DNA of 10,956 bases. It comes from Desulfuromonadaceae bacterium (GTDB lineage: Bacteria; Desulfobacterota; Desulfuromonadia; Desulfuromonadales; Geopsychrobacteraceae). Under the pieces are notes generated by a model, which had not been told where the DNA came from, did not search any database, and saw only the letters and a list, made by a program, of their open reading frames with translations. Numbering within the stretch: position 1 is the stretch's first letter; each line of letters opens with the position of its first letter. The translations under genes were made by a program, and so were the position numbers. Positions 1-6,685 of this stretch are shown here, in pieces. The stretch lies in assembly GCA_013138655.1 (NCBI GenBank), contig WTCI01000359.1:1-10956 (forward strand), read 5' to 3'.

Positions 1-493
1 TTTTCCGGTAGAGGCGTTCGGTGGTGACCAACACCCGGGCATCGCCTCGCTCCAGCCGCTGGGCAATCGGTTCCGGCCCGAACGCCGAAAACAACGGGCA
101 GAAAACACTGATGTTTTTCAGCGTGCCGAGGGCAGCAAAGTAGAGTTCCGGAATCCGCCCGGACAGGCTGAAGACCCGCTCCCCTTTGCCCACACCCAGC
201 GTCTTCAGCACATTGGCAAAACGGTTGCTCTGCGCTTTAAGATCGCCGTAGGTAAAATCTTTAACCTGTCCGTCTTTGCCCAGCCAGCGCAGCGCCACTT
301 GAGACTGACCGGCTCCAGCAGCATGGCGATCAACCGCTTCGTGGGCAATATTCAATCCTCGTCCATCGGGAAGACCATCGAGCTCCTGACGCACCTTATC
401 CCAGGAAAAATCGGCACAGGTCTGTTGATAATCGATAAGATTCGGCTGAAGACGCCAAGAAGAGGGGGATTTTTTGATCGGCGGCCAATCCAT
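1..493 (-). CDS. acsA: Acetate-CoA ligase (AMP-forming), N-terminal part, cut by window edge
   Basis: The first 164 residues are visible; the rest lies beyond position 1. The enzyme activates acetate with ATP to acetyl-AMP and transfers it to CoA in the cytoplasm. The frame starts MDWPPIKKSPSSW and contains the N-terminal elements of the family: NIAHEAVDRHA (about 50-60), FTYGDLKAQSNRFANVL (about 80-96), and a PLFSAFGPEPIAQRLE stretch (about 133-148), followed by VLVTT. This order resembles Bacillus AcsA more than the longer Acs, but that is from memory. The ATP-binding and C-terminal lid domains are off the window. A GGAGG sits 8 bases before the ATG and fixes the start. It is transcribed divergently from the CheR-type gene. 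Another acyl-CoA synthetase of the same superfamily cannot be excluded. Confidence 0.85.
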   Translation of the reverse strand, partial: MDWPPIKKSPSSWRLQPNLIDYQQTCADFSWDKVRQELDGLPDGRGLNIAHEAVDRHAAGAGQSQVALRWLGKDGQVKDFTYGDLKAQSNRFANVLKTLGVGKGERVFSLSGRIPELYFAALGTLKNISVFCPLFSAFGPEPIAQRLERGDARVLVTTERLYRK

Positions 494-588
494 TCCAGAA
501 ACCTCCATATTCGACCGGAGCATTCCGGATGTTTCCGTTCGAGAAAAATCCGGGCTTCAGGACATCAAATTTCAAGTTTCGCATGAAA

Positions 589-616
589 AGTATAGCAACG
601 ATAATGTTGATAGCAA
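589..616 (-). promoter_or_regulatory. Candidate sigma-70 promoter for the acetate-CoA ligase
   Basis: On the - strand TTGCTA (616-611) and TATACT (594-589) are separated by 16 bases, about 95 bases upstream of the acsA ATG. The leader between them and the gene contains a small CCGGA-gcat-TCCGG hairpin just before the ribosome binding site. Predicted by eye only. Confidence 0.4.
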
Positions 617-651
617 CTGACTGACCTGAACCTGCTATGCTTGCAATCACC

Positions 652-682
652 AGCCTCTCAGTTTGAGAGGCTTTGGTTTTTT
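652..682 (+). terminator. Rho-independent terminator-like hairpin in the acsA/cheR leader
   Basis: A perfect 9-bp stem (AGCCTCTCA at 652-660, TGAGAGGCT at 664-672) with a 3-base loop is followed by TTGGTTTTTT. It is oriented for + strand transcription, yet no + strand gene lies upstream in the window. It stands 44 bases before the CheR-type start, so it could be an attenuator in that gene's leader or the end of a short untranslated RNA. The opposite strand has no T run after the stem. Confidence 0.6.
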
Positions 683-725
683 CGGCGACAAACGCGATAG
701 ATCAGTCAAACAGACGGGGGCGAAC

Positions 726-1598
726 ATGCAAGACGGCCCATGCGTCACCTTTCTTCAATGGGCTCTGCCGAGGATGGATCTGCGCTGGCTCGGTTTCCGC
801 CGTGTGCGCGGCCAGGTCTGCAAGCGTCTGCAGCGGCGGGTGCGGGAGCTGCAACTACCCGACCTGGAAGCCTACAGTCACTACTGCCTGCAACAGCCGG
901 AGGAGTGGAAGATCCTTGAGGCGCTGTGTCGGATCAGCATCTCCCGCTTCTGTCGTGACCGGGGATTATTTACTTTGCTTGGGAAGGAGTTGCTCCCCGA
1001 ACTGGCGACTCAAGTCGGCGCGACGAGGGACAACTGCCTGCGTATCTGGTGTGCCGGCTGTGCCTCCGGCGAGGAATCCTACAGTCTGGCCCTGGTCTGG
1101 GCATTTCAGCTGGCGGCCAACTATCCCGATATCCACCTGCAGATCCTGGCCAGCGATATCGATCCCCAGTTGCTGCAGCGTGCTGCCCGGGCTCGTTATC
1201 GCGACAGCAGCCTCAAGGAACTTCCCAGCGTCTGGAAAGAGCGGGCCTTCAGCCGAGTCGGAGACGATTTTCACCTCCGCCAGAGCTATCGCCGGCCGGT
1301 TCAGCTACTGCAGCACGACCTGCGCGGCCCCGCCCTCAAAGGTCCCTTCCAACTGATCCTCTGCCGCAATCTGGCTTTCACCTACTTCAGTGAGCCATTC
1401 CAGCGCCAGGTTCTAGAGAAATTTCAACAGGTCCTGTTGCCAGGCGGATACTTAGTCATCGGCAGCCATGAAGCCCTCCCCATATCCCCTTCCGGGTTCT
1501 CCCCGCTGAATTCAAAGTTGGGGATATACCGAAAGGCGGCCACTCCCCTAATACCTCCCATGCGGGAGGGCTGCTCAAACAACTCTGCAGGGCCTTGA
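726..1598 (+). CDS. CheR-type SAM-dependent protein-glutamate methyltransferase, stand-alone
   Basis: 290 residues from the ATG at 726. CheR enzymes methylate glutamates of chemoreceptors using S-adenosylmethionine. Residues 20-95 match the helical CheR N-terminal domain. The SAM-binding loop is WCAGCASGEESYSLALVW (108-125), ASDID (142-146) is the acidic strand-end motif, LILCRNLAFTYF (210-221) corresponds to the CRN(V)LIYF motif, and LLPGGYLVIGSHEALP (237-252) is the final beta region. The last about 18 residues are not family-like. I prefer 726 because the core begins soon after it and a G-rich GGGGGCG lies just upstream; an upstream start at 663 would fall inside the terminator hairpin. 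No chemotaxis receptor, CheB, CheW or CheA gene is adjacent, so its substrate cannot be inferred. The gene is convergent with capA. Confidence 0.85.
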   Translation: MQDGPCVTFLQWALPRMDLRWLGFRRVRGQVCKRLQRRVRELQLPDLEAYSHYCLQQPEEWKILEALCRISISRFCRDRGLFTLLGKELLPELATQVGATRDNCLRIWCAGCASGEESYSLALVWAFQLAANYPDIHLQILASDIDPQLLQRAARARYRDSSLKELPSVWKERAFSRVGDDFHLRQSYRRPVQLLQHDLRGPALKGPFQLILCRNLAFTYFSEPFQRQVLEKFQQVLLPGGYLVIGSHEALPISPSGFSPLNSKLGIYRKAATPLIPPMREGCSNNSAGP

Positions 1599-1686
1599 GT
1601 GCCTGCAAGCTTGTGCTTGATGAATGCCAATTCAGGGCTTAGTCATACCGGTTTAGATCGCAGCGCCTGGAAGTATTTGCCACGGC

Positions 1687-2814
1687 TCAATCCCACTGCA
1701 GCAGCAGATCACCATTTCCCGCCGTTACCACCCGAGTCCCCAGCTGTTTCCCCTCGCGGTTCAGGGTCTCAACCAGCCAGTCGGTCTCTTTCCGCGAGGC
1801 CCGTTGCAGGCGGAATTGTTTGAGCCGGGTGGGAACCATGCGCAGTTCGAGCAGGCGTCCCGTCTGCGGGTCGCTGCTGACGAAGTACATCAGACCCAGC
1901 TCGGCCCGATATGCCTCCTTGCCGCCGATCCCTTCATAGTCGTTGATGAAGTCACCGCAGCCGTAGAGAATCGGCCGGTCCCGGTAAACCTCGATCCCCA
2001 TGACATGATGCGACGAATGGCCGTGGATGATGTCGATCCCGGCCTCATCGATCAGGCGGTGGGCGAAACGGCGAAACGCGGCAGGGATGGGATAGCCCCA
2101 GTTGCCGCCCCAGTGGATGGAAAACAGCACCAGATCATTGGCCGCTTTGACTGCGGCGACCTGTTCTGCGATGCGGTGGACGCTGGTATCGGAGAGGTCG
2201 GGAAGCAGGTTGATACCGCTTTGCTTGTCTGTGGCCGCCCATTCGGGGGGGGTCCCGCTCGACGGATGGCCATAGGCGAATAGTAGCACCCTCCCCCGCG
2301 GCGGCAGCTCAAAGACGGCCGGCGCCCGAGCCTGTTCAAGCTGCTGCCCGGCTCCGGCACAGTTGACCCCGGCCGTTTTCAGGCTGGTCAGAGTTTCCCT
2401 CAGGCCCGCACGGCCCCAGTCGAGGACATGGTTGTTGGCCAGGCTGCAGGCATCGATGCCGGCGCCGGACAAGACTCCGAGGTTAGCCGGCTGCATCCGG
2501 TAGTTGATCCCCTTGCCCGGCCAGGGGGTATCGCTCGTGGTGACGGCGGTCTCCAGGTTGATCAATCGCAGATCGGGTTCGATCCGCTGCAGCACGCCCA
2601 AGGCGTCGCCCCACAGGTAGGAAATGTCGACCACTCTGGGGATGGGTCCGCTACTCTGTTCAGCCAGCAGCACATAGTCGCGGGCGTCCTTCAGGTAGGG
2701 CTCGTAGATAACCGGATCGCTCGGCTGCGGCAGAATCTGATCAATCCCCCGGCCGAGCATCACATCGCCGACCATGAAGATAATGATGGCGGTCGATTTG
2801 AGTGCTGAAAGCAT
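1687..2814 (-). CDS. CapA family protein (PGA_cap, metallophosphatase-like)
   Basis: 375 residues. The family is named for Bacillus CapA/PgsA, which takes part in poly-gamma-glutamate capsule synthesis or export; its fold is calcineurin-like. Visible motifs in order: MVGDVMLGRG (14-23), LINLETAVT (84-92), SLANNHVLDWG (124-134), FSIHWGGNWG (231-240), IIHGHSSHHVMG (262-273) and YGCGDFINDYEG (284-295). These carry the Asp, Asn and His residues expected of the metal site. I chose the ATG at 2814 because AGGAGGG lies 6 bases before it; an in-frame ATG at 2841 has no such site. No clear signal peptide or anchor is seen, although residues 9-14 are hydrophobic. No capsule or Pgs genes flank it, so the role is unknown; many stand-alone CapA proteins exist in environmental bacteria. 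Confidence 0.88.
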   Translation of the reverse strand: MLSALKSTAIIIFMVGDVMLGRGIDQILPQPSDPVIYEPYLKDARDYVLLAEQSSGPIPRVVDISYLWGDALGVLQRIEPDLRLINLETAVTTSDTPWPGKGINYRMQPANLGVLSGAGIDACSLANNHVLDWGRAGLRETLTSLKTAGVNCAGAGQQLEQARAPAVFELPPRGRVLLFAYGHPSSGTPPEWAATDKQSGINLLPDLSDTSVHRIAEQVAAVKAANDLVLFSIHWGGNWGYPIPAAFRRFAHRLIDEAGIDIIHGHSSHHVMGIEVYRDRPILYGCGDFINDYEGIGGKEAYRAELGLMYFVSSDPQTGRLLELRMVPTRLKQFRLQRASRKETDWLVETLNREGKQLGTRVVTAGNGDLLLQWD

Positions 2815-2857
2815 CGCTACCCTCCTCTGATCCCGAGACAACAGCGGATGTCTTCAG

Positions 2858-2886
2858 TATATACCGGAAACCGGTTGGGCGTTGAA
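2858..2886 (-). promoter_or_regulatory. Weak candidate promoter for capA
   Basis: TTCAAC (2886-2881) and TATATA (2863-2858) are 17 bases apart on the - strand, about 45 bases before the capA start. The spacer holds two CCGG words. It suggests capA need not depend on read-through from the DUF72 gene 150 bp upstream. Confidence 0.3.
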
Positions 2887-2965
2887 GGCTGGTCTTTTGC
2901 GGGAGTCTTGGAAGCACCTTACTTGTAATAGGGGCGTTCTGGTTAAAAAATCTGTCCTTTTTATT

Positions 2966-3709
2966 CTATCGATCCCGGTCCCGGACCGCTGTATCCGGCA
3001 ACAAAGATTTCAGCAGCATCGCGTTCTTGACAGCATAGGCTCCGACATCGTTATTGAAATAGACGAAAACATCAAGCCCCTGATCGTGCCAGGCGGCAAT
3101 CTGCCGCGCCTGCAACTCCAGGTGGGCGGTCGGGTAATCGCCTGAATGGTCGCGATCGCCGTGGTAGCGCAGATAGACAAAAGGCGCGGTGACCCGGTGC
3201 GGGATGTCCAGCGGCGGCAGGTCGTGGATGCAGTGGCCCACGCCGTATCGCTCCAGCAGCCGGAAAACCGGTTCCACCAGCCAGCTCGGGTCGCGGAATT
3301 CGAGCACGTGGTGTCGCCCGTGGGGCAGGGCGGCGAGGAAGCCTTGCAGCCGGGACAGGTTGAGTTGCCAGCGCGGCGGCAGTTGATAGAGGACCGGGCC
3401 GAAGCTGTCGCCCAGAGGGGCGGCATGGGCGAAGAAGTTGTGCAGCGGCGATTGCGGCTCTTTGAGCTTTTTCAGGTGGGTGAGGAAGCGGCTGGCCTTG
3501 ACGGCGTAGAGAAAGCCGGCGGGGGCCTGCGCGCGCCATTTGGCAAAAACGGCCTCGCTCGGCAGGCGGTAGAAAGTGTTGTTGATTTCGACCGTGTCGA
3601 AATGGCAGGCGTAGTGGTCAAACCAGTCCGCCTGGCGCAGATCGGCCGGGTAAAAGATTTCGCGCCAGTGCGGGTAAACCCAGCCCGAGGTTCCGATGCG
3701 GATGGTCAT
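2966..3709 (-). CDS. DUF72 family protein (YecE-like)
   Basis: 247 residues from the ATG at 3709. The DUF72/YecE family is a TIM-barrel-like group with no settled biochemical role. Hallmarks are the start MTIRIGTSGWVYPHW, FDTVEINNTFYRLP (38-51), FLYAVKASRFLTHLKKL, GPVLYQLPPRW, HHVLEFRDPSW, APFVYLRYHGD and, near the C-terminus, VFVYFNNDVGAYAVKNA. Length is normal for the family. The start is chosen because IRIGTSGW is the usual N-terminus; an in-frame ATG at 3775 would add 22 residues with no family match. The Shine-Dalgarno site is poor. A TTGATT-17-GATACT pair ends only 8 bases before the ATG, which would leave almost no leader, so the real promoter is uncertain. It is followed by capA on the same strand. 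Confidence 0.9.
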   Translation of the reverse strand: MTIRIGTSGWVYPHWREIFYPADLRQADWFDHYACHFDTVEINNTFYRLPSEAVFAKWRAQAPAGFLYAVKASRFLTHLKKLKEPQSPLHNFFAHAAPLGDSFGPVLYQLPPRWQLNLSRLQGFLAALPHGRHHVLEFRDPSWLVEPVFRLLERYGVGHCIHDLPPLDIPHRVTAPFVYLRYHGDRDHSGDYPTAHLELQARQIAAWHDQGLDVFVYFNNDVGAYAVKNAMLLKSLLPDTAVRDRDR

Positions 3710-3790
3710 GACTGTAGTATCCCATTGATCTTCAGGAAAATCAATTTGCGGCCGGAAGCTAGTAAAGGGTGGCAACGTTACCTTTGGTCA

Positions 3791-3959
3791 CTAGGAGTCT
3801 GTCGGACTATCCATGAGCCAGCTGCAAATCCGGCTGTTTGCCCCAGATTTATGCTCCTTTTCAGCCCATAGCTACGGCTATGCGATTTCAAACGAGCCCA
3901 AATTTGGCCTCAAACTTCCAAATTTTCGCTTCGGCCCGGATAGTCCGACAGACTCCTAG
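3791..3959. repeat. 169-bp palindrome-ended repeat, copy 1 (MITE-like)
   Basis: The element starts CTAGGAGTCTGTCGG and ends with the exact complement; the 22-bp arms (3791-3812 and 3938-3959) match perfectly. Inside is a second hairpin, CATAGC-tacg-GCTATG. Copy 2 at 8740-8908 has the same length and I count 9 differences (about 95% identity). Short size, terminal inverted repeats, no transposase and dispersed copies fit a non-autonomous miniature transposable element or a large REP-like sequence. No certain target duplication is visible, although the outermost bases CTAG could include one. It lies 82 bp upstream of the DUF72 start. Confidence 0.8.
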
Positions 3960-4269
3960 CCTTATGATTTGCTTGGAAAATGAGGGCACACTTCGGGTTT
4001 TTTGAAATCTACTGGTTATCAGAAGCCAAATTACCTCTTCGATGGTTACGACAATTTGTAGAAAATTTCGGGGCCACCTTGATCACAGAACCAGGTGGTC
4101 TTTTCTTGTAATGCGAGGTCTGTAGGAAATGCATTGCCCCCTCCTGTATTGACAATGAAACTATATGAGGCAACATTTAAGACAATAGGGCGGGGACCCG
4201 ATTCTAGCCCCGGGAGTGTCTAGGATTCTAGTGGCGATTCATACCATTAATTATTACAAGGAGGAGCTG
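3960..4269 (+). other. Gene-poor gap with a 43-codon ORF of uncertain reality
   Basis: Between repeat copy 1 and fmdB, an open frame at 3980-4111 (+) would encode 43 residues starting MRAHFGFFEIYWLSEAK and ending TEPGGLFL. Its ribosome binding site is weak and the terminator at 4072-4107 overlaps its end, so I do not call it a gene; it may be a remnant next to the repeat. Further on, TTGACA at 4149-4154 has no convincing -10 partner, and GATTCTAG occurs twice (4200-4207 and 4224-4231). Confidence 0.4.
4072..4107 (+). terminator. Terminator-like hairpin
   Basis: GGCCACCT (4072-4079) pairs with AGGTGGTC (4093-4100), 8 bp including one G-U pair, followed by TTTTCTT. No + strand gene is certain upstream, so it terminates either the doubtful small ORF or transcription coming from the repeat. 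Confidence 0.55.
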
Positions 4270-4434
4270 ATGCCTATCTATGAGTATCGCTGTCAGAAAT
4301 GTCAGGATAAATTCACGGTTACCCTGAGCATGGCTGAACATGATCAAGGCAAGGTCGAGTGTCCCCGCTGCCACGGAAAGAAGGTGACTCAGCAGTATTC
4401 GGTCTTCTTCGCCAAGACCAGTAAAAAGAGCTGA
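4270..4434 (+). CDS. FmdB family zinc ribbon protein
   Basis: 54 residues. The start MPIYEYRCQKC is the standard N-terminus of the FmdB regulatory-protein family (named after a formamidase-cluster gene of Methylophilus), and four cysteines in two CxxC pairs (8/11 and 31/34) form the zinc ribbon. Small FmdB proteins are widespread, probably cytosolic, and their function is mostly unknown. AAGGAGGAG ends just before the ATG at 4270, which decides against the in-frame ATG at 4216. The tail FFAKTSKKS is basic, as is common in the family. It is followed after 61 bp by the nucleotidyltransferase on the same strand, and the two may share a transcript. Confidence 0.9.
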   Translation: MPIYEYRCQKCQDKFTVTLSMAEHDQGKVECPRCHGKKVTQQYSVFFAKTSKKS

Positions 4435-4495
4435 GTGCGCTAACGACAGGACCCTGCGCCAGCGGCCTGATGCGGGGGGAGAGGATGGCTGCGTC

Positions 4496-5113
4496 ATGCA
4501 TCGGATCGACCGGATACGAGAAGAGATCGCCCAGGAAGCGGCTCGTCTCATGTTCGAAGAAGGCGTCAAGGAATACCGCGATGCCAAGCGCAAAGCTGCG
4601 CGCCGCTTCGGGCGGCACAAGGCTGTCTCCCTAGGCTCGCATCTGCCTTCCAACGCCGAGGTTCACGCCGAGTTGGTACAGCTGATCGAGTGCTACGAAG
4701 GGGAGGTGCTCCCCGAGCGTCTCCTCCATCTGCGCCTGTTGGCGCTGAAGTACCTGGAACTTTTTGAACCTTTCCGACCTCTGCTCGTCGGTTCGGTGCT
4801 TAAGGGTGCGGTGCGGGCTGCCAGCGATATCGATCTTCACCTGTTTGCTGATGACCCTGAAGAGGTTGAAACCTTCCTGAACCAACAAGCCATCCCCTAC
4901 ACCCAGGAAACGGTCACTGTTCAGCACGGCAATCGTTTCATCGACTATCCGCACATCTACCTGGAAGAGGGAGAGACGGTGGTTGAATGCACCATCTATC
5001 CGCCCGAAGAACGCCGTCACCCGCCCAAAAGCAGCATTACCGGCAAGACAATGGAACGGGCCGGTGCCAAACGCCTCGCGGAGCTGATCGATAAAGACCG
5101 GTCGGAGGATTGA
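4496..5113 (+). CDS. Nucleotidyltransferase-domain protein (Pol-beta superfamily)
   Basis: 205 residues. The signature is LLVGSVLKGAVRAASDIDLHLF (97-118): GS at 99-100, G104, and two metal-binding aspartates D111 and D113. A later acidic residue in VVECTIYP (E164) could be the third carboxylate. The first about 45 residues are a charged, helical segment rich in Arg, Lys and Glu (EEGVKEYRDAKRKAARRFG). The substrate, which could be a nucleotide, protein or antibiotic, cannot be read from the sequence. No HEPN partner gene, as in MNT/HEPN toxin-antitoxin pairs, lies next to it, and the protein is longer than MNT antitoxins. A GGGGGAGAGGA tract lies upstream of the ATG but at a longer than ideal distance; no better in-frame start is seen. 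Confidence 0.75.
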   Translation: MHRIDRIREEIAQEAARLMFEEGVKEYRDAKRKAARRFGRHKAVSLGSHLPSNAEVHAELVQLIECYEGEVLPERLLHLRLLALKYLELFEPFRPLLVGSVLKGAVRAASDIDLHLFADDPEEVETFLNQQAIPYTQETVTVQHGNRFIDYPHIYLEEGETVVECTIYPPEERRHPPKSSITGKTMERAGAKRLAELIDKDRSED

Positions 5114-5139
5114 AGGGCGGCGCAACTGCGCTAAGCTAT

Positions 5140-5208
5140 AACCTGAATCTGTAAATATCCGCCGGCGAATCGCACAAGTCATCCGCCGTTTGCCCATGGA
5201 TTCAGGTT
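5140..5208. repeat. Nested inverted repeat between nucleotidyltransferase and ybhB-like gene
   Basis: AACCTGAATC (5140-5149) is exactly complementary to GATTCAGGTT (5199-5208). Within the 49-base interior a second pair, CGGCG and CGCCG, can form an inner stem. There is no T run after it, so it is not a standard terminator; it would lie in the 5' leader of the next gene if that gene is read from upstream. Confidence 0.5.
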
Positions 5209-5244
5209 GCAGTTCAGCGGACGATCAGCAAGAGGAAAAGACCC

Positions 5245-5814
5245 ATGATAATACGCAGGATCACAGCTGGATGTCTGCTGCTCGGCCTATTTTTCACTGT
5301 CGGCATTCTGCTGTCCGGCAGTCAAGCGGAGGAGATTATGACCCTGACCCTACACTCAACCGCCTTCGATCAGAATGGAGCCATTCCCAGGAAATACACC
5401 TGCGAGGGGGCCGATCTTTCACCACCCCTTGCCTGGAAAGGCGTTCCGCAGGGGACCCGGAGCCTGGCTCTGATCGTCGACGACCCCGATGCCCCCGACC
5501 CGACCAATCCGCGCATGACCTGGGTGCACTGGGTGCTGTTCAACATCTCGCCGGAAACCGCCGCCATTTCCGAGGGGGCGGCGGCCAAGGGGCTTCCTCC
5601 CGGTTGCCGGCAAGGGCTCAACGACTGGAAACACACCGGGTACGGCGGTCCTTGTCCGCCGATCGGTCGCCATCGTTACTTTCACAAGCTCTATGCGCTC
5701 GATATCAAGCTGGATAATCTGCACGCGCCGACCAAGGCTGACCTGGAGCGTGCCATGAAAGAGCACATTCTTGCCCGGGCTGAACTGGTAGGAACTTACA
5801 AGAAGGAGCAATAG
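5245..5814 (+). CDS. YbhB/YbcL family (PEBP, Raf-kinase-inhibitor-like) protein with signal peptide
   Basis: 189 residues. The family shares the phosphatidylethanolamine-binding protein fold with a small anion/ligand pocket; bacterial roles are poorly defined. Seen: a signal peptide (basic MIIRR, hydrophobic 8-23, likely cleavage after SQA at about 28), LSPPLAWKGVP, the pocket motif DDPDAPD (about 78-84), WVHWVLFNI, and GYGGPCPPIGRHRYFHKLYALD with the conserved GPCPP and HRY elements. The mature protein should be periplasmic. An in-frame ATG at 5338 just after the signal peptide has its own GGAGGAG five bases upstream and matches the usual N-terminus of cytosolic relatives, so a second, cytoplasmic form is possible. 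The main start has GAGGA upstream. No terminator is evident after the gene. Confidence 0.9.
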   Translation: MIIRRITAGCLLLGLFFTVGILLSGSQAEEIMTLTLHSTAFDQNGAIPRKYTCEGADLSPPLAWKGVPQGTRSLALIVDDPDAPDPTNPRMTWVHWVLFNISPETAAISEGAAAKGLPPGCRQGLNDWKHTGYGGPCPPIGRHRYFHKLYALDIKLDNLHAPTKADLERAMKEHILARAELVGTYKKEQ

Positions 5815-5933
5815 GTTTGCGGGGGATGTTAATGTGGGTTTTTAGGGATTGGTTTGCTGTGAAGTGGAAATATTTATTGTCGAGAACGTTTCCTTTGGGT
5901 TTCTTGTGGATTGCCCCTAGTGTCATGTCAACC

Positions 5934-5962
5934 TTGAAATGTCGCAGCTAGTCGGTTATAAT
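5934..5962 (+). promoter_or_regulatory. Sigma-70 promoter of the IS remnant
   Basis: TTGAAA (5934-5939) and a perfect TATAAT (5957-5962) are 17 bases apart, the best-formed promoter in the window. GGTTAT and ATAACC flank the -10 region as a short inverted repeat. It reads into the truncated transposase frame and then towards the stem-loop at 6578-6617. Confidence 0.75.
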
Positions 5963-5992
5963 TTCTTCATAACCAACCCCGGAGGTTTGACT

Positions 5993-6507
5993 ATGAAGAA
6001 ATACACTGTGACTCTCAGCATGGAAGAACGTAAACTTCTCAACGATCTCACATCAAAAGGAAGGCACCAGTCACAGAAGGTTCTCAATGCCTTGATTTTA
6101 CTCGATTGTGACACGGGCGAGTTTCAAACCGGTCGCTCAACCAATGAAGAAATTGCCCGGGTCCTGAACATCAGCATGAAAAAAATCGACCGGGTGAAGA
6201 AACGTTTTGTTGAAAAGGGGTTTGAATTTGCGCTGGGCAAGAGGAAGGCGGATCGCGTTTACCAAAAGAAGGCGGATGGCGACTTTGAGGCCCATCTGGT
6301 TGCCTTGAGTTGCAGTGAACCGCCGGAAGGCTTTTCCCGCTGGTCGTTACGGTTGCTGGCGGATAAAGTGGTTGAATTGAACTATATCGACAGCATTTCG
6401 CATGAAGCTGTGCGAGGCATTTTAAAAAAAACGAAATCAAACCCTAGCGACAAAAAGGGTGGATAATTCCGCCGGATCAAAATGGCAGCTTTGTCGCTAA
6501 CATGTGA
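5993..6507 (+). pseudogene. IS630-type transposase, broken (N-terminal HTH part only)
   Basis: The ATG at 5993 follows GGAGG by 7 bases. Frame 1 gives 157 residues (MKKYTVTLSMEERKLL to the stop at 6464-6466), with a helix-turn-helix (STNEEIARVLNISMKKIDRVKKRF) and PPEGFSRWSLRLLADKVVEL, a typical IS630 stretch. At the A8 run 6424-6431 the homology passes to the -1 frame: LKKNEIKP, then a TAG at 6445-6447 where relatives usually have Trp, then GWIIPPDQNGSFVANM and a TGA at 6505-6507. The IPPE-like segment is known in this family just before the DDE domain. The A8 run could be a slippage site, as in IS630 elements with programmed frameshifting, but the extra stop and the missing DDE domain make the gene non-functional as a transposase. 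The short HTH protein could still be made. Confidence 0.8.
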
Positions 6508-6577
6508 AAAGACAAAGGGTCTTGAAAGATAAGTTTTGTCCCTATCAATAACCTTTGCTTTGAGTTTTTAAAGATAC

Positions 6578-6617
6578 AACGAGACGGCCCTGCCGGGAAT
6601 GGTTTGACCGTCTCGTT
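6578..6617. terminator. Stem-loop between convergent transcripts
   Basis: AACGAGACGG (6578-6587) and CCGTCTCGTT (6608-6617) form a perfect 10-bp stem with a 20-base loop. On the + strand it is followed by TTGTTGTTTC and a T7 run at 6631-6637; on the - strand by GTATCTTT. It sits between the IS remnant (+) and the SEC-C gene (-) and could stop either transcript, though the spacing from stem to T run is looser than in the textbook form. Confidence 0.55.
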
Positions 6618-6685
6618 TGTTGTTTCAGGGTTTTTTTGCGTCAGCACGTGGCGCGTTATCTGGAGTTCCAACAACCCCCGGTATC

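Larger units (their letters stand above)
5918..6507 (+). mobile_element. Decayed IS630-family insertion sequence, right part missing
   Basis: The remnant contains a promoter, ribosome binding site and the N-terminal part of an IS630-type transposase. The left end probably lies near TAGTGTCATGTCAACC (5918-5933), by analogy with the usual promoter position just inside an IS end. No complementary right end could be found downstream, and the catalytic half of the transposase is absent. Boundaries are approximate. Confidence 0.6.

Noticed and set aside
1482..1569. Inverted repeats ATATCCCC/GGGGATAT and CCTCCC/GGGAGG near the end of the CheR-type gene
   Set aside because: They lie inside the coding frame and have no T run; most likely chance.
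1804..2808. Long + strand open frames opposite capA (1804-2283, 2428-2808)
   Set aside because: They lie wholly antisense to a gene with clear CapA motifs; they have no family features and reflect the high GC content.
3146..3871. 241-codon + strand frame opposite DUF72
   Set aside because: It is antisense to the well-supported DUF72 gene and runs into repeat copy 1; no recognisable domain.
4149..4177. TTGACA as a promoter for fmdB
   Set aside because: No acceptable -10 box at 16-18 bases.
4496..5113. MNT-type antitoxin of an MNT/HEPN pair
   Set aside because: The protein is too long and no HEPN-like gene is adjacent.
4228..5197. - strand frames opposite FmdB and the nucleotidyltransferase
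   Set aside because: No ribosome binding site or family features; the + strand genes explain the region.
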